From Paracoccaceae bacterium (GTDB taxonomy: Bacteria; Pseudomonadota; Alphaproteobacteria; Rhodobacterales; Rhodobacteraceae), in the NCBI GenBank assembly GCA_030758115.1, contig JANREX010000039.1, forward strand, positions 37,839 to 101,838: a stretch of 64,000 bases of DNA, in the 5' to 3' direction. The first letter of the stretch is position 1, and every line of letters begins with the position of its first letter. The translations under genes were made by a program, and so were the position numbers. The notes below the pieces were generated by a model that saw only the letters and a list, made by a program, of their open reading frames with translations, was not told the origin of the DNA and ran no database searches. Positions 26,948-38,679 of this stretch are shown here, one piece after another.

Positions 26948-27898
26948 ATGACCAAACCACCCCTTACCCTTTACCTGGCAGCGCCCCGCGGGTTCTGCGC
27001 CGGTGTAGACCGCGCCATCAAGATCGTCGAGATGGCCTTGGACAAATGGGGCGCGCCTGTCTTTGTCCGCCACGAGATCGTGCATAACAAATTCGTCGTG
27101 GATGGCCTGCGCGCCAAGGGTGCGGTGTTCGTCGAGGAACTTGACGAGGTGCCTGCCGACCGTCCGGTGATCTTTTCCGCCCATGGCGTGCCGAAATCCG
27201 TGCCAGCCACCGCCGAGGCGCGGCAGATGGTCTATGTCGACGCCACCTGCCCCCTTGTCAGCAAGGTGCATATCGAGGCGGAACGCCACCATGACAACGG
27301 GTTGCAGATCGTCATGATCGGCCATGCCGGGCATCCCGAAACCATCGGCACGATGGGGCAGTTGCCGGATGGCGAGGTGCTGCTGGTGGAAACACCGCAG
27401 GATGTGGCGGGCCTGAGCGTGCGCGATCCGGCCAGGCTGGCGTTCGTGACGCAAACCACATTGTCGGTGGATGACACCGCCGAAGTGGTCACAGCGCTCA
27501 AGGCGCGGTTTCCGGGCATCGTGGGACCGCACAAGGAAGACATCTGCTATGCCACAACCAACCGGCAGGAGGCCGTCAAGGCGATGGCCCCGAAATGCGA
27601 GGCGATGCTGGTCGTGGGGGCGCCGAACTCGTCGAACTCCCGGCGTCTGGTCGAAGTGGGCGCGCGGGCGGGCTGCGCCTATGCGCAGCTGGTGCAGCGG
27701 GCCAGCGACATCGACTGGCGCGCGCTGGACGGGATCTCCAGCATCGGCATCACCGCAGGCGCATCGGCCCCGGATGTTCTGATCACCGAGGTGGTGGATG
27801 CCTTCCGCGACCGGTTCGACGTGACGGTAGAGCAGGTCGTGACCGCCGAGGAAAACGTTGAATTCAAGGTGCCGCGCGTCCTGCGGCAACCGGCCTGA
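26948..27898 (+). CDS. ispH: 4-hydroxy-3-methylbut-2-enyl diphosphate reductase
   Basis: The ATG at 26948 ([25 protein letters not shown]) follows an AGGAGAG ribosome binding site and gives 316 residues. Conserved iron-sulfur cysteines occur in [19 protein letters not shown] and [11 protein letters not shown], with HEIVHN and AHGVP motifs. It makes IPP and DMAPP in the last step of the MEP pathway. It starts a rightward run reaching the TRIC-type channel gene. Confidence 0.96.
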   Translation: MTKPPLTLYLAAPRGFCAGVDRAIKIVEMALDKWGAPVFVRHEIVHNKFVVDGLRAKGAVFVEELDEVPADRPVIFSAHGVPKSVPATAEARQMVYVDATCPLVSKVHIEAERHHDNGLQIVMIGHAGHPETIGTMGQLPDGEVLLVETPQDVAGLSVRDPARLAFVTQTTLSVDDTAEVVTALKARFPGIVGPHKEDICYATTNRQEAVKAMAPKCEAMLVVGAPNSSNSRRLVEVGARAGCAYAQLVQRASDIDWRALDGISSIGITAGASAPDVLITEVVDAFRDRFDVTVEQVVTAEENVEFKVPRVLRQPA

Positions 27899-27906
27899 GG
27901 CGGATC

Positions 27907-28359
27907 ATGCAAGGTATTCCCCGTTCCGCGCTGATCCTTGGCCTTGCGGGGCTGATCCCCTTTGTCTGGGGGGCGGTGACCGTGCTGTCCGATCCCCTGA
28001 GCCAATGGAGCGCGCAGACGCTGGGCGGACGATTCACCGGTCCTTATATCGGGCTGTTCTACGGCGCGGTGATCCTGTCCTTCATGTCCGGCGTGCTCTG
28101 GGGGTTCGCCACCAAGGCAAGCGGGGCGGTCGCGGCCTCGGGTTATGTGCTGTCGGTGATCCCGGCGCTTTGGGCGTTCTTCATGACAGGCGGCGGGCCG
28201 GTCAGTGCGGCGATCAACCTGATCGCGGGCTTCATTGGTCTGCTGGCGCTGGACTGGATGTTCTGGAAACAGGGACTTGCCCCGGAATGGTGGATGAGCC
28301 TGCGGATGCTTCTGACCACGATTGTCGTCATCTGTCTGGCGGTCGTGGCCTTCGCCTGA
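27907..28359 (+). CDS. DUF3429 domain membrane protein
   Basis: 150 residues with four or five hydrophobic helices (SALILGLAGLIPFVWGAVTVL; FTGPYIGLFYGAVILSFMSGVLWGF; a central pair; MLLTTIVVICLAVVAFA). The GAVILSFMSGVLWG segment and topology fit DUF3429. Function is unknown. It lies 8 bp after ispH and is probably co-transcribed with the downstream GST gene. Confidence 0.82.
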   Translation: MQGIPRSALILGLAGLIPFVWGAVTVLSDPLSQWSAQTLGGRFTGPYIGLFYGAVILSFMSGVLWGFATKASGAVAASGYVLSVIPALWAFFMTGGGPVSAAINLIAGFIGLLALDWMFWKQGLAPEWWMSLRMLLTTIVVICLAVVAFA

Positions 28360-28389
28360 CATAGAGATCGACACATCAAGGATGCTGCC

Positions 28390-29010
28390 ATGACCCAGAT
28401 GACCCTCTACTCGATGCCCTCGTCCGGCAACAGCTACAAGGTGCGGCTTTTGCTGGCGCTTCAGGGGCGCGATTACCACCATGTGCCATGTGAGGCCGGA
28501 TCGCCCGCACTGGCGCAGGCCAAGGCAGAGGGCAAGGCCCCGCTGGGCAAGCTGCCGGTGCTGCACCTGCCGGATGGTCGCGTGCTGAACGAATCCGACG
28601 CGATCCTGTGGTATCTGGGCGCGGGCACCGATTGGGTGCCGTCCGATCCCTTCACGCAGGCGCAGATGCTGTCCTGGATGTTCTTCGAGCAGAACCGCCA
28701 CGAGCCTGTGATCGCCGTGCGCGCCGCACTGCGCTGCTATCCCGAGCGCGCGGCGCAAGCCACGCCCGAACGGATGGCCGCCTTGCTGGAGGAGGGCCAC
28801 GGCATCCTGGCGCTGATGGAGGATGGCCTGCAGGGGCAGGACTGGTTCTGCGGGGCGCGCCCGACGATCGCCGATATCGCGCTTTATGGCTATACCTGCA
28901 CGGCCGATACGCGCGGCGGCTTTGACATGGCGCGCTTTCCAGGCTTGCAGGACTGGCGCGCGCGCATGGCAGCGCTGCCCGGCCATGTCACGCTGGACCA
29001 TGCGCCATGA
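28390..29010 (+). CDS. Glutathione S-transferase family protein
   Basis: 206 residues: an N-terminal thioredoxin-like domain ([31 protein letters not shown]) with the GSH-site [26 protein letters not shown] (about 57-82), and an all-helical C-terminal domain with the [18 protein letters not shown]-capping region. Likely conjugates or reduces electrophiles with glutathione. Its stop overlaps the rnhA start by 4 bp. Confidence 0.92.
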   Translation: MTQMTLYSMPSSGNSYKVRLLLALQGRDYHHVPCEAGSPALAQAKAEGKAPLGKLPVLHLPDGRVLNESDAILWYLGAGTDWVPSDPFTQAQMLSWMFFEQNRHEPVIAVRAALRCYPERAAQATPERMAALLEEGHGILALMEDGLQGQDWFCGARPTIADIALYGYTCTADTRGGFDMARFPGLQDWRARMAALPGHVTLDHAP

Positions 29011-29489
29011 CCCAGCTTTTCGCCTATACGGACGGCGCCTGTTCGGGCAACCCCGGCCCCGGCGGCTGGGGTGCGCTGATGCGCGCCATCCGTGACGGCA
29101 AGATCATCAAGGAACGCGAACTGAACGGCGGCGAGGCCGAGACCACGAACAACCGCATGGAACTGCTGGCCGCGATCAACGCGCTGGAGGCGCTGGAGCG
29201 GGTCAGCGAAATCACCATCGTCACCGACAGCGCCTATGTGAAGAACGGTGTCACCGCCTGGATTCACGGCTGGAAGAAGAACGGCTGGCGCACCGCCGAC
29301 CGCAAGCCGGTCAAGAATATCGAACTGTGGCAACGGCTGGACGAGGCGCAGGCGCGCCACAAGGTGACCTGGGAATGGGTCAAGGGTCATGCGGGCCACC
29401 CCGAGAACGAGCGCGCGGATGAACTGGCGCGCGCGGGCATGGCCCCTTTCAAGGTGAACGGAAAGGCCAACGGGGCATCGGGCCGATGA
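29007..29489 (+). CDS. rnhA: Ribonuclease HI
   Basis: 160 residues with the full catalytic set: D in [20 protein letters not shown] in [14 protein letters not shown] in [12 protein letters not shown] and the last D in [12 protein letters not shown]. It removes RNA from RNA-DNA hybrids. Overlaps of 4 bp with the GST gene and the following channel gene make one operon. Confidence 0.96.
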   Translation: MTQLFAYTDGACSGNPGPGGWGALMRAIRDGKIIKERELNGGEAETTNNRMELLAAINALEALERVSEITIVTDSAYVKNGVTAWIHGWKKNGWRTADRKPVKNIELWQRLDEAQARHKVTWEWVKGHAGHPENERADELARAGMAPFKVNGKANGASGR

Positions 29490-30109
29490 ACCTGCTTGTC
29501 CTGCTGGACTATGCCTCGGTGCTGGTCTTTGCGCTGACGGGTGCCCTGGTCGCCTCTCGCGCGCAGCTTGATATCGTGGGCTTTTTCTTCATCGCCTGCC
29601 TGACCGCGGTGGGCGGCGGCACGTTGCGCGACGTGCTGCTGAACCGCGAGACCGTCTTCTGGGTGGCCGAACCCACCTATATCGCCATCGCCTGCACGGC
29701 GGCGCTGGTGGTGTTCTTCACCGCGCATCTGCTGGAAAGCCGCTACCGCGCTCTGATCTGGCTGGACAGTCTGGCGCTTGCCATTGCCGTGCCTGCCGGC
29801 GTCGGCGTGGCGTTGGGGCTGGATCAGCCCGCCGCCATCGTGCTGATCATGGGCATGGTCACGGGCTGCCTTGGCGGGTTGATGCGCGATGTGGTCTGCA
29901 ACGAGGTGCCGCTGGTGCTGAAACAGGGCGAGCTTTACGCCTCGGCCGCCTTTGCCGGTGCGGGCGCCGCGCTGATCGTGCGCGCGCTTGGCGCGGACAC
30001 CCTTGTGATGCTGGCCGCCTGCGCCCTGCTGACATGGATCCTGCGCGCGGGATCACTGGCTTTCGGCTGGCGCCTGCCCGTCTACAAGAGCCGCCCGCCA
30101 AGGGTGTGA
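29486..30109 (+). CDS. TRIC/UPF0126-type cation channel protein
   Basis: 207 residues with about seven membrane helices in two inverted halves, each marked by a glycine-rich segment: [20 protein letters not shown] (about 44-63) and [19 protein letters not shown] (about 127-145). This doubled pattern defines prokaryotic homologues of trimeric intracellular cation channels. It probably conducts monovalent cations across the inner membrane. It overlaps rnhA by 4 bp. Confidence 0.9.
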   Translation: MNLLVLLDYASVLVFALTGALVASRAQLDIVGFFFIACLTAVGGGTLRDVLLNRETVFWVAEPTYIAIACTAALVVFFTAHLLESRYRALIWLDSLALAIAVPAGVGVALGLDQPAAIVLIMGMVTGCLGGLMRDVVCNEVPLVLKQGELYASAAFAGAGAALIVRALGADTLVMLAACALLTWILRAGSLAFGWRLPVYKSRPPRV

Positions 30110-30219
30110 CACCCGGATAACGCGATACTGACGCCGATGTTATCGGCTGGCGATTGCGCGGGGAAATCCTGCCCCCATCTGACATGCATTCCGGTGCGTC
30201 AACATTGAAAGGATATAGC

Positions 30220-30552
30220 GTGCGCCATCTTTTTCTGACTGCAGCCATTACACTTGTGGCCCTTCCAGCCTATGCGCAAAAGGACATGACACCTGTGTCC
30301 AAGGCCGAACGCGGAACGATGGTGACCGTTCAGGGCCAGGTCGCGCGCATCCTGGACGAAGACACCTTCCGCCTGAGCGACAGCAGCGGCGCGATCCGCG
30401 TCTATGTCGGGCCGAACTTTGTTCCCGCCGAAGTCGGCGAGACCGTCACGGTACATGGTTTCGTCGATGACGATCCCGGCCCGCGCGAGATCTATGCGCG
30501 CACCATGACGCGCGCCGACGGCACGCTTGTCACCTTCGACTACCGCTACTGA
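30220..30552 (+). CDS. Exported small OB-fold (BOF/YgiW-like) protein
   Basis: The best start is GTG at 30220 with a GAAAGGA ribosome binding site, giving 110 residues: a signal peptide (VRHLFLTAAITLVALPAYA) and an OB-fold domain VTVQGQVARILDEDTFRLSDSSGAIRVYVG through VHGFVDDDPGPREIYARTMT. Such small periplasmic proteins are linked to stress or metal tolerance in enterics. It stands alone between the channel gene and a convergent GMC oxidoreductase. Function here is inferred from fold only. Confidence 0.78.
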   Translation: MRHLFLTAAITLVALPAYAQKDMTPVSKAERGTMVTVQGQVARILDEDTFRLSDSSGAIRVYVGPNFVPAEVGETVTVHGFVDDDPGPREIYARTMTRADGTLVTFDYRY

Positions 30553-30573
30553 GGGCAAGGCCCGGCGCGTATC

Positions 30574-32241
30574 TCAGCGCCGGGCATCTTCCAGGATCAG
30601 ATCGGATGCCTTTTCGCCGACCATGATCGCGGGGGCATTCGTGTTGCCCGTGGGGATCGTCGGGAAAATCGCGGCATCAGCCACCCGCAGCCCATCCACA
30701 CCATGCACGCGCAGCCGCGCGTCGACCACGGATTGCGCGGGATCGGACCCCATCCGGCAGGTGCCGCACTGGTGGAACACGGTCCATGACTTTTCGCGGA
30801 TCACATCGGCCAGCGCCTCGTCGCTGTCCACATCCCAGCCCGGCGTGATCTCGTCCTCGATCACGGCAGCCATCGCGGGTGTGCGGGCGATCTTGCGCAT
30901 CAGCCTGTAGCCCGCCAGCATGACCGCGCGGTCATAGTCGGTATCAAGGTAGTTGGTATGCATCTCGGGCGCGGCGAAAGGATCGGGCGAGCAGATCTGC
31001 AGATAGCCCGTACTGGTCGGCTTGCAGGGGTTGAAGCCCAGCAGGAAGCCCGGAAAGGGATCGGGGTTCATCAGCGGCCGGGTGCCCACCGGGGCGCGGG
31101 TATAGCTGACGGGCGAGAAATAGAGTTGCAGATCGGGCCGCGTCGCGCCCTCCATCAGCCGGATGAACCCGCCCCCCTGATTGAGGCTGAGCGATAGCGG
31201 ACCCTTGCGCGTCAGGACATAGCGCAGCCCGGCCCAGAGCTTGCCCATCAACGGATTGAGTTCCTGGTTCAGGCTGGGCACCCGCGCGCGATAAAGCGCA
31301 TCCGCACCAAGGTGATCGGACAGGTTGCGCCCCACATGCGGTGCATCATGCAGCACCGCGACACCGTGGCGCTGCAATACCGCGCCGGGACCGATGCCCG
31401 ACAATTGCAGCAGTTGCGGAGAATTGATCGCGCCCCCCGACAGGATCACCTCGGCCCGCGCGCGCGCGGTCAGGGTGCGGCCGTTCTGCACATATTCGAC
31501 ACCGACGGCACGCCGCCCCTCGAAGATCACCCGTGTCACATGGGCACGGGTTTGGACCTTCAGGTTCGCGCGTTTCATCGCCGGGCGCAGATAGGCGCGC
31601 GCCGCCGAGGCGCGCAATCCGCCCTTGGTGGTGATCTGGTAGAGGGCCGCGCCCTCCATGTCGTCGGCGTTGTAATCGGGGTTGGTGGGATAGCCCGCCT
31701 GCTCCGCCGCCTGAAGGTACATGCGCGTCAGCGGATGCACGTCCTGCGTCACATCATGCACATGCAGCGGCCCATCTGTGCCGCGCTTCGGGTTCGCGGG
31801 TCCGTCCCAATCCTCCATCCGCTTGAACACCGGGGCGACGTCATCCCATCCCCAGCCCGGCGCGACCGCGTTCCATTCGGCATAGTCGGAGGGATGGCCG
31901 CGCACATAGACCATCGCGTTGATCGAGCTTGACCCGCCCAGCACCTTGCCGCGCGGCCAATAGGACCGGTTGCCGTTGCGGTTGGGGTCAGGCTCGGTGG
32001 TGTATTTCCAGTTCACCCGCGCGTCATAGTAGACCTTGCCGTAACCGATCGGCACCTGCACCCAGAAGGTCAGGTCCGATCCGCCCGCTTCCAGCAGCAA
32101 TACCCGGTTGCGGGCATCCGCGCTCAGCCTGTTGGCCAGAACCGATCCTGCCGACCCGGCCCCCACGATCACATAGTCGAAGTCCTGCACGTCTTGCACC
32201 TGCCCCTTGCCGGCCTCATGGCCCGTTCTGTCCGGGCCCAT
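30574..32241 (-). CDS. GMC family oxidoreductase (choline dehydrogenase-like)
   Basis: About 555 residues. The FAD motif DFDYVIVGAGSAGSVLANRLS is near residue 21, the GMC signature GGSSSINAMVYVRGHPSDY near 83, and the C-terminal catalytic region has VFHQCGTCRMGSDP and NTNAPAIMVGEKASDLI. It oxidises primary alcohols with FAD. Choline dehydrogenase is one option, but no betaine-aldehyde dehydrogenase or BetI neighbour is present, so another alcohol is equally possible. The start is uncertain: ATG at 32241 or GTG codons near 32199. Confidence 0.9.
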   Translation of the reverse strand: MGPDRTGHEAGKGQVQDVQDFDYVIVGAGSAGSVLANRLSADARNRVLLLEAGGSDLTFWVQVPIGYGKVYYDARVNWKYTTEPDPNRNGNRSYWPRGKVLGGSSSINAMVYVRGHPSDYAEWNAVAPGWGWDDVAPVFKRMEDWDGPANPKRGTDGPLHVHDVTQDVHPLTRMYLQAAEQAGYPTNPDYNADDMEGAALYQITTKGGLRASAARAYLRPAMKRANLKVQTRAHVTRVIFEGRRAVGVEYVQNGRTLTARARAEVILSGGAINSPQLLQLSGIGPGAVLQRHGVAVLHDAPHVGRNLSDHLGADALYRARVPSLNQELNPLMGKLWAGLRYVLTRKGPLSLSLNQGGGFIRLMEGATRPDLQLYFSPVSYTRAPVGTRPLMNPDPFPGFLLGFNPCKPTSTGYLQICSPDPFAAPEMHTNYLDTDYDRAVMLAGYRLMRKIARTPAMAAVIEDEITPGWDVDSDEALADVIREKSWTVFHQCGTCRMGSDPAQSVVDARLRVHGVDGLRVADAAIFPTIPTGNTNAPAIMVGEKASDLILEDARR

Positions 32242-32333
32242 ACCTCACCTTGCACCATAACGACAACCATCAGGGCGCTCGTGGCGAAAAGCGACAGTTT
32301 CATGACGGTCAAAGGCCAGATGCGGCCTGTATG

Positions 32334-34112
32334 TCAGAACGGAAAGAACAGCGGAATGATCGTGATCGCGACGATCCCGAAGATGATGTTCAGCGGCAGG
32401 CCCACCTTGATGAAATCGGCAAAGCGATAGCCGCCGGCGCTGTAGACGAAGGTGTTCGTCTGGTAGCCGATCGGTGTCGCGAAACTGGCCGAGGCGGCGA
32501 ACATGACGGCCATGATGAAGGGGCGCGGGTCGAACCCCAACTGGACCGCAAGGGCGATCGCGATCGGGCCGACCAGAACCGCGACGGCGTTGTTCGACAC
32601 CATTTCCGTCAGCAGGCTGGTGACGAAATAGACCGCCGCAAGAATCAGAAGCGGACCGGCATCGCCCAGCGAATTGACCACCGCCGAGACGATCAGCTGG
32701 GCCGTTCCCGTTTCATCCAGACCCATCGAAAGACCCAGCATCCCGAAGATAAGAAACAGGATGCGCCAGTCGATCGCATCGAAAGCCTCCTCCGGGTCGA
32801 CGCAGCGGGTCAGCATCACCACGACCGCTCCGATCACGGCAAGTCCGGGAATCGGCATCACCTCGAAGGCCGCAAGCACCATGACGGCCATGATCGTGGC
32901 AATGGCGATGGGGGCCTTGGACCAGCGGGTTGCCCGTTCGGACGGGGCCGACAGGTTGATGATGCCGCCGTCTTCCATCAGGCGCTGCAGCCCTTCGGGC
33001 GGGCCTTCCAGCAGCAGGGTATCGGCGAACTGCAGCCGCAACTCGGGCAGATCCTGCGAGATGTTCTGCTCGGCGCGGTGCACCGCCATCAGGTAGACGC
33101 CATATTTGCGGCGCAGCTTGAGGTCCTTGATGGGCTTGCCGCGCAGGTGCGAATTCGGGCCGACGCTGGCCTCCATCGTGATGGTCTGGTCGGCGGTCAC
33201 GGGTTCGAAGGCGTGATCGTCGATGTCGCGGAACGCCACCTGCCCGTTTTCCTTGAGGCCCAGGATCTCGCCTGTGCCGGTCTTCAGAACGATCCGGTCG
33301 CCTGCCTCGAGCGTCATGTCCTTGAGGGTGCGCCGCATCGACACTTCGCCGCGCACCACGTCAAGAATGCGCGTTTCCAGCGTGTTGAAAGGCAGTTCGG
33401 ACAGCCGCTTGCCGATGTATTTCGATTCATGCGGGATCAGCAGGCGGGCCATGAACTTGCGCTTGCTTTCATTGCCCAGCATGCTGGACAGCGAGGCCCG
33501 ATCCGGCAGAAGGTAGCGCCCTGCAAAGATCATGTAGACCATGCCGACGCCGGCGAAGATGAGGCCGGGCAAGGTCATCTCGAACATCGAAATCGCGGGC
33601 TGGCCCGCATCGCGCGCCACGCCGCTCATCAGGATGTTGGTCGAGGTGCCCACAAGTGTCAGCGTGCCGCCGAAGATCGCGGCATAGGACAGCGGGATCA
33701 GAAAGCGCGAGGGCGCCACACCGACCGAGGCCGCCATCGAGATCATGATCGGCGTCAGCAGGATCACCACCGGCGTGTTGTTCATGAAGGCCGATGCCCC
33801 CATCGCGCCCACCATCATCAGCACCATGGCCCGCAGGAACGACCCGCGCGCCTTGCGCTTGAGCATGCCGCCCAGCACCATCAGCACCCCGGTCCTTTCC
33901 AGCGCGGCCGAAATGATGAACATCATCGCGATGGTGATCGGCGCGGGCGAACTGAACACGGTCAGGAAATCGCCCGTCTGGATGATCCCCGTCGCGAGAA
34001 GGGCCGCAGAGGCGCCAAGCGCCGTCACTTCGGGCGGATAGAACTCCTTGAAGAAACTGATGAAGACAGCCGCCAGAAGGACAAGCATGAATATCTGTTC
34101 AAGGGTCATCAA
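32334..34112 (-). CDS. SLC13 family permease with RCK_C (TrkA-C) domains
   Basis: 592 residues: an N-terminal membrane half with about five helices (IFMLVLLAAVFISFF onward, including TLVGTSTNILMSGV, the family's SNT-type substrate/sodium motif), a central soluble part with two TrkA-C-like domains (about 210-380: PHESKYIGKRLSELPF and VGPNSHLRGKPIKDLKL), and a C-terminal membrane half ending GYQTNTFVYSAGGYRFADFIKVGLPLN. It likely carries sulfate, a dicarboxylate or another oxyanion with sodium, gated by the RCK_C ligand domains. It diverges from the MacA gene. Confidence 0.9.
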   Translation of the reverse strand: MMTLEQIFMLVLLAAVFISFFKEFYPPEVTALGASAALLATGIIQTGDFLTVFSSPAPITIAMMFIISAALERTGVLMVLGGMLKRKARGSFLRAMVLMMVGAMGASAFMNNTPVVILLTPIMISMAASVGVAPSRFLIPLSYAAIFGGTLTLVGTSTNILMSGVARDAGQPAISMFEMTLPGLIFAGVGMVYMIFAGRYLLPDRASLSSMLGNESKRKFMARLLIPHESKYIGKRLSELPFNTLETRILDVVRGEVSMRRTLKDMTLEAGDRIVLKTGTGEILGLKENGQVAFRDIDDHAFEPVTADQTITMEASVGPNSHLRGKPIKDLKLRRKYGVYLMAVHRAEQNISQDLPELRLQFADTLLLEGPPEGLQRLMEDGGIINLSAPSERATRWSKAPIAIATIMAVMVLAAFEVMPIPGLAVIGAVVVMLTRCVDPEEAFDAIDWRILFLIFGMLGLSMGLDETGTAQLIVSAVVNSLGDAGPLLILAAVYFVTSLLTEMVSNNAVAVLVGPIAIALAVQLGFDPRPFIMAVMFAASASFATPIGYQTNTFVYSAGGYRFADFIKVGLPLNIIFGIVAITIIPLFFPF

Positions 34113-34377
34113 TCACTCTTTCTGCGGCACGAACGCTCTTGCCCCATAAACCCAAAGCCACCTGGCTTTTCAATCGGCAACCGCAGCGCCAGGCTGGACC
34201 CTGCCATTCTGCCACCGTGAAATGCGATCTTCGAGGCGGTTTTGCCCAGGACGCGCGACCTGCGACAACGCATGCACGAAAAGATCCGGCGGTCACAATC
34301 CCCCAGGTTGACCTGCATCAATCCCCGGTGGGCGCGTATGGGATAGGCAGATCCACGTGGCACGAAGGGATGGGCAC

Positions 34378-35625
34378 ATGGCAGAGCATTCGCAGGACAA
34401 GCAGGCCGCGATCAGCCGTACCCTGCAATTGGGGCGCAGGCGGCGCGGGCTGTCGGCATGGCTCTGGACCGGCCTGGGGCTGGTCGCTTGCGTCCTGGCC
34501 CTTTGGGGACTGGCGCGCTGGACCGACAGCCGGGCCGAACCGCTGTTTCGCACCGAAACGGCCATCCGCAGCGATCTGGTGGTCAGGGTATCGGCCACCG
34601 GCACGCTGGAGCCGACCAACACGGTGGACATTTCCTCGGAACTGTCCGGCACGATCCGCGCCGTGCATGTCGATTTCAACGACAGGGTCAGCGTGGGCCA
34701 GGCGCTTGCCAGCCTGGACACGACCAAACTGGAGGCGCAGCAGGCCGTGGCCGAGGCCAATGTCACCGCCGCGATCGCGCGACTGCGCCGGGCCGAAACA
34801 TCGCTGGCCGAGCAGCGCGACAGCTATGACAACGCCGTGGCACTGGAGCAGCGGGGCGTGGCCAGCGCGCAGGCCCTGCTGACAAGACGCGCCGCCTTTT
34901 ACCGCGCGCAGGCCGATCTGAGCGTGGCCGAAGCGGAACTGAACGTGGCGCGCGCCAATCTGAGACTGGTCAAGGCCGACCTGGAAAAGGCCTGCATCTG
35001 CGCGCCCATCAATGGCATCGTGCTGGACCGCACCGCATCCGTCGGGCAGATCGTGGCCTCGTCCCTGTCCGCGCCGGTCCTGTTCACCATCGCCGAGGAC
35101 CTGACCCAGATGGAGGCGCAGGTCGCCATAGACGAGGCCGATATCGGCCTGGTCTCGGAAGGCGGTGCGGCGGTTTTCACGGTCGATGCTTTCGACAGGC
35201 GCAGCTTTCCCGCAACCATCCGCATGATCCGCTATGCGTCAGAACCGCTGGACGGTGTTGTCAGCTATGTCGCGATCCTCAGTGTCGACAACAATGACCT
35301 GTCCTTGCGCCCCGGCATGACCGCAACGGCCGATATCATCGTGGAAGAACGCGTCGATGTGCTGACCGTTCCCAATGCCGCCCTGCGCTATGCCCCACCC
35401 GCCGAGGCGGCGGATAGATCCGGCGGCGGGCTGTTGGGGTTGATCATGCCGGACAGGCCCGCCCTGCGGCAGGATGATGGTGCCGGACCATCGGTCTGGG
35501 TGCTGCGCGAGGGCGCACCGGTCCAGGTGCCGGTCACGATCGGCAGCAGCGATGGCCGCCTGACGGAGATCACGGGCGGTGATCTGGCCGAGGGTGACAC
35601 CGTGATCACCGGACAGGCCGGTTAG
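34378..35625 (+). CDS. macA: Periplasmic adaptor subunit of a MacAB-type efflux system
   Basis: The ATG at 34378 (MAEHSQDKQAAISRTLQLGRRRRG) gives 415 residues: a membrane anchor (AWLWTGLGLVACVLALWGLARW), a split biotinyl-lipoyl domain (TLEPTNTVDISSELSGTIRAVHV and ICAPINGIVLDRTASVGQIV), a coiled-coil hairpin between them (about 110-205), and beta-barrel and membrane-proximal domains. MacA-type adaptors bridge the ABC transporter and an outer-membrane channel; no TolC homologue is in the window. It is 1 bp from the ATPase gene. Confidence 0.9.
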   Translation: MAEHSQDKQAAISRTLQLGRRRRGLSAWLWTGLGLVACVLALWGLARWTDSRAEPLFRTETAIRSDLVVRVSATGTLEPTNTVDISSELSGTIRAVHVDFNDRVSVGQALASLDTTKLEAQQAVAEANVTAAIARLRRAETSLAEQRDSYDNAVALEQRGVASAQALLTRRAAFYRAQADLSVAEAELNVARANLRLVKADLEKACICAPINGIVLDRTASVGQIVASSLSAPVLFTIAEDLTQMEAQVAIDEADIGLVSEGGAAVFTVDAFDRRSFPATIRMIRYASEPLDGVVSYVAILSVDNNDLSLRPGMTATADIIVEERVDVLTVPNAALRYAPPAEAADRSGGGLLGLIMPDRPALRQDDGAGPSVWVLREGAPVQVPVTIGSSDGRLTEITGGDLAEGDTVITGQAG

Positions 35626-35626
35626 G

Positions 35627-36338
35627 ATGATGCAGGACAGCCCCCCACTGATCGCGTTGCAGGGCATCACCCGCGTCTACGGTCAGGGCGAGGCGGAAGT
35701 CCGCGCGCTGGACGGTGTCGACCTGACCATCCGCACGGGCGAATTCGTGGCCATCATGGGACCCAGCGGCTCGGGCAAGTCGACGGCGCTGAACGTGATC
35801 GGCTGCCTTGATCCGCCGACATCGGGACGGTACCTGTTCAACGGCGTGGATGTGGCGGGGCTCGACCGCGATCAGCGTGCCCTGCTCAGGCGGCACTATC
35901 TTGGCTTCGTGTTCCAGGGCTTCAACCTGTTGCCGCGCGCCACCGCGCTGGAAAACGTCGAATTGCCGCTGATCTACAAGGGCTTGTCCCGCGCGGAACG
36001 CCATGACCGCGCGATGCGGGCGCTGGACCAGGTCGGCCTGTCGGGCCGGTCGCATCACGACCCTTCGGAACTGTCGGGCGGCCAGCAGCAGCGGGTCGCG
36101 ATCGCACGCGCGCTGGCGGGCGCGCCGGACCTGATCCTTGCGGATGAGCCCACGGGCAACCTGGATACCCACCGCTCGGTCGAGATCATGGAACTGCTGG
36201 GCCAGTTGCGGGCCAAGGGCGGGCTGACCATCGTGATGGTCACCCATGAAGACGACATGGCCGCCTATGCCGACCGCATCATCTGGATGGTGGACGGGCG
36301 GATCGCGCGGGACACGCCCACGGCGCGGGGAAAAAGCC

Positions 36339-36349
<11 letters not shown>
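35627..36349 (+). CDS. MacB/LolD-type ABC transporter ATPase
   Basis: 240 residues with Walker [17 protein letters not shown] (about 45-60), Q-loop near [16 protein letters not shown], signature [15 protein letters not shown], Walker [13 protein letters not shown] and switch H in [10 protein letters not shown]. This is the MacB/LolD/FtsE class that powers mechanotransmission-type exporters. The permease starts 11 bp before its stop, so ATPase and permease are separate proteins here, unlike the fused enteric MacB. Confidence 0.94.
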
Positions 36350-37550
<1,201 letters not shown>

Positions 37551-37590
37551 GCGGCAGGGACCGCGCCGGATGGAGCGCGGTTGCGCGCGG

Positions 37591-38679
37591 TCACATGCCT
37601 GTGCCGGTCCCCACATCCTCGGGCGCGACGGCCACGGATTTCAGAACCGCGTGACAGGTCTGCCCCTCGGACAGCCCCATCGCCTCGGCCGAACGGCGGG
37701 TGATCCGCGCACTCAGCCTTTGTGCTCCGATGTTCAGGGTGACCATCACGCCGGGCCCCTGGCCTCGGCGGATCTCGGCGATCGTGCCGGAAAGGATGTT
37801 CAGCGCCGACAGCCCCCGAGGCACTTCGCTGGCCAGGATCACGTCCTGCGCCGCGATGCGGACCCGCACCATCTTGCCCGGCGCGGCCTCGATCCGGGGC
37901 AACCAGAGCGGCATCTCTCCTGCAGCAAGCTGGGTCAGGCCATCGGCATGATGGGCCACGACCCGCGCGGTCAGGATCGACGACGCCCCGCGCGCGCCCA
38001 CGGCCGCCACATCGCCCAGCACCTGGCCCGGCGGGCCGACAGCCGCGACCTTGCCTGCCCGCAACGCCACCACGGTGGTGGCCAGTCGGGCCACTTCGGC
38101 AGAAGCATGGCTGACGTAAAGGATCGGCACCGCCACCTCGTCGCGCAGCCTTTCGAAATAGGGCAGGATCTCGGCCTTGCGGGTTTCGTCCAGCGCGGCC
38201 AATGGTTCATCCGCAAGGATCAGCCTGGGTGCTGCCAGCAGGGCGCGCCCGATCGCGACGCGCTGCTTTTCTCCGCCCGACAAGGCGCCGGGACGGCGGT
38301 CCAGCAGATGCCCCAGCCCCAACAGCTCCACCACCCGGTCCAGGCTTTCGCCGCGCGCATCGCGGGGGGCGAACCAGCGCCCGAACAGCAGGTTCTGCCT
38401 GACGCTCAGATGCGGGAACAGCCGCCCCTCCTGAAAGACATAGCCAAGGCGGCGCTTGTGCGGGGGCAGGACCCTGCCGGCATCGGTGTCCAGCAGCACC
38501 CAGTCATCGGCGACGATGCGTCCGGTGTCGGGGCGCAGCAGCCCGGCCACCGCGTTGATCACCGTGCTCTTTCCCGACCCCGATGGTCCGAAAAGCACGG
38601 TGACACCGGGAGGGGCCTCGAAGGCGACATCCAGATCGAAGCCGTCGAAACGATGCCTGAGCGATACCTGCAGCGTCAT
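37591..38679 (-). CDS. modC: Molybdate ABC transporter ATP-binding protein
   Basis: Start ATG at 38679 (MTLQVSLRHRFDGFDLDVAFEAPPG) overlaps the modB stop by 4 bp; 362 residues result, and a longer open frame to 39348 is only modB read in another frame. Walker A is [18 protein letters not shown], signature LSGGEKQRVAIGRALL, Walker B LILADEPLAALD. The C-terminal MOP/TOBE domain (about 290-355: LSALNILSGTIAEIRRGQGPGVMVTLN) is the molybdate-sensing part typical of ModC. Confidence 0.94.
   Translation of the reverse strand: MTLQVSLRHRFDGFDLDVAFEAPPGVTVLFGPSGSGKSTVINAVAGLLRPDTGRIVADDWVLLDTDAGRVLPPHKRRLGYVFQEGRLFPHLSVRQNLLFGRWFAPRDARGESLDRVVELLGLGHLLDRRPGALSGGEKQRVAIGRALLAAPRLILADEPLAALDETRKAEILPYFERLRDEVAVPILYVSHASAEVARLATTVVALRAGKVAAVGPPGQVLGDVAAVGARGASSILTARVVAHHADGLTQLAAGEMPLWLPRIEAAPGKMVRVRIAAQDVILASEVPRGLSALNILSGTIAEIRRGQGPGVMVTLNIGAQRLSARITRRSAEAMGLSEGQTCHAVLKSVAVAPEDVGTGTGM

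Noticed and set aside
37560..37581. ACCGCGC/GCGCGGT repeat between the MacB-type permease and modC as a terminator
   Set aside because: The stem is 7 bp with an 8-nt loop and no T-tract on either strand; the call would be guesswork.
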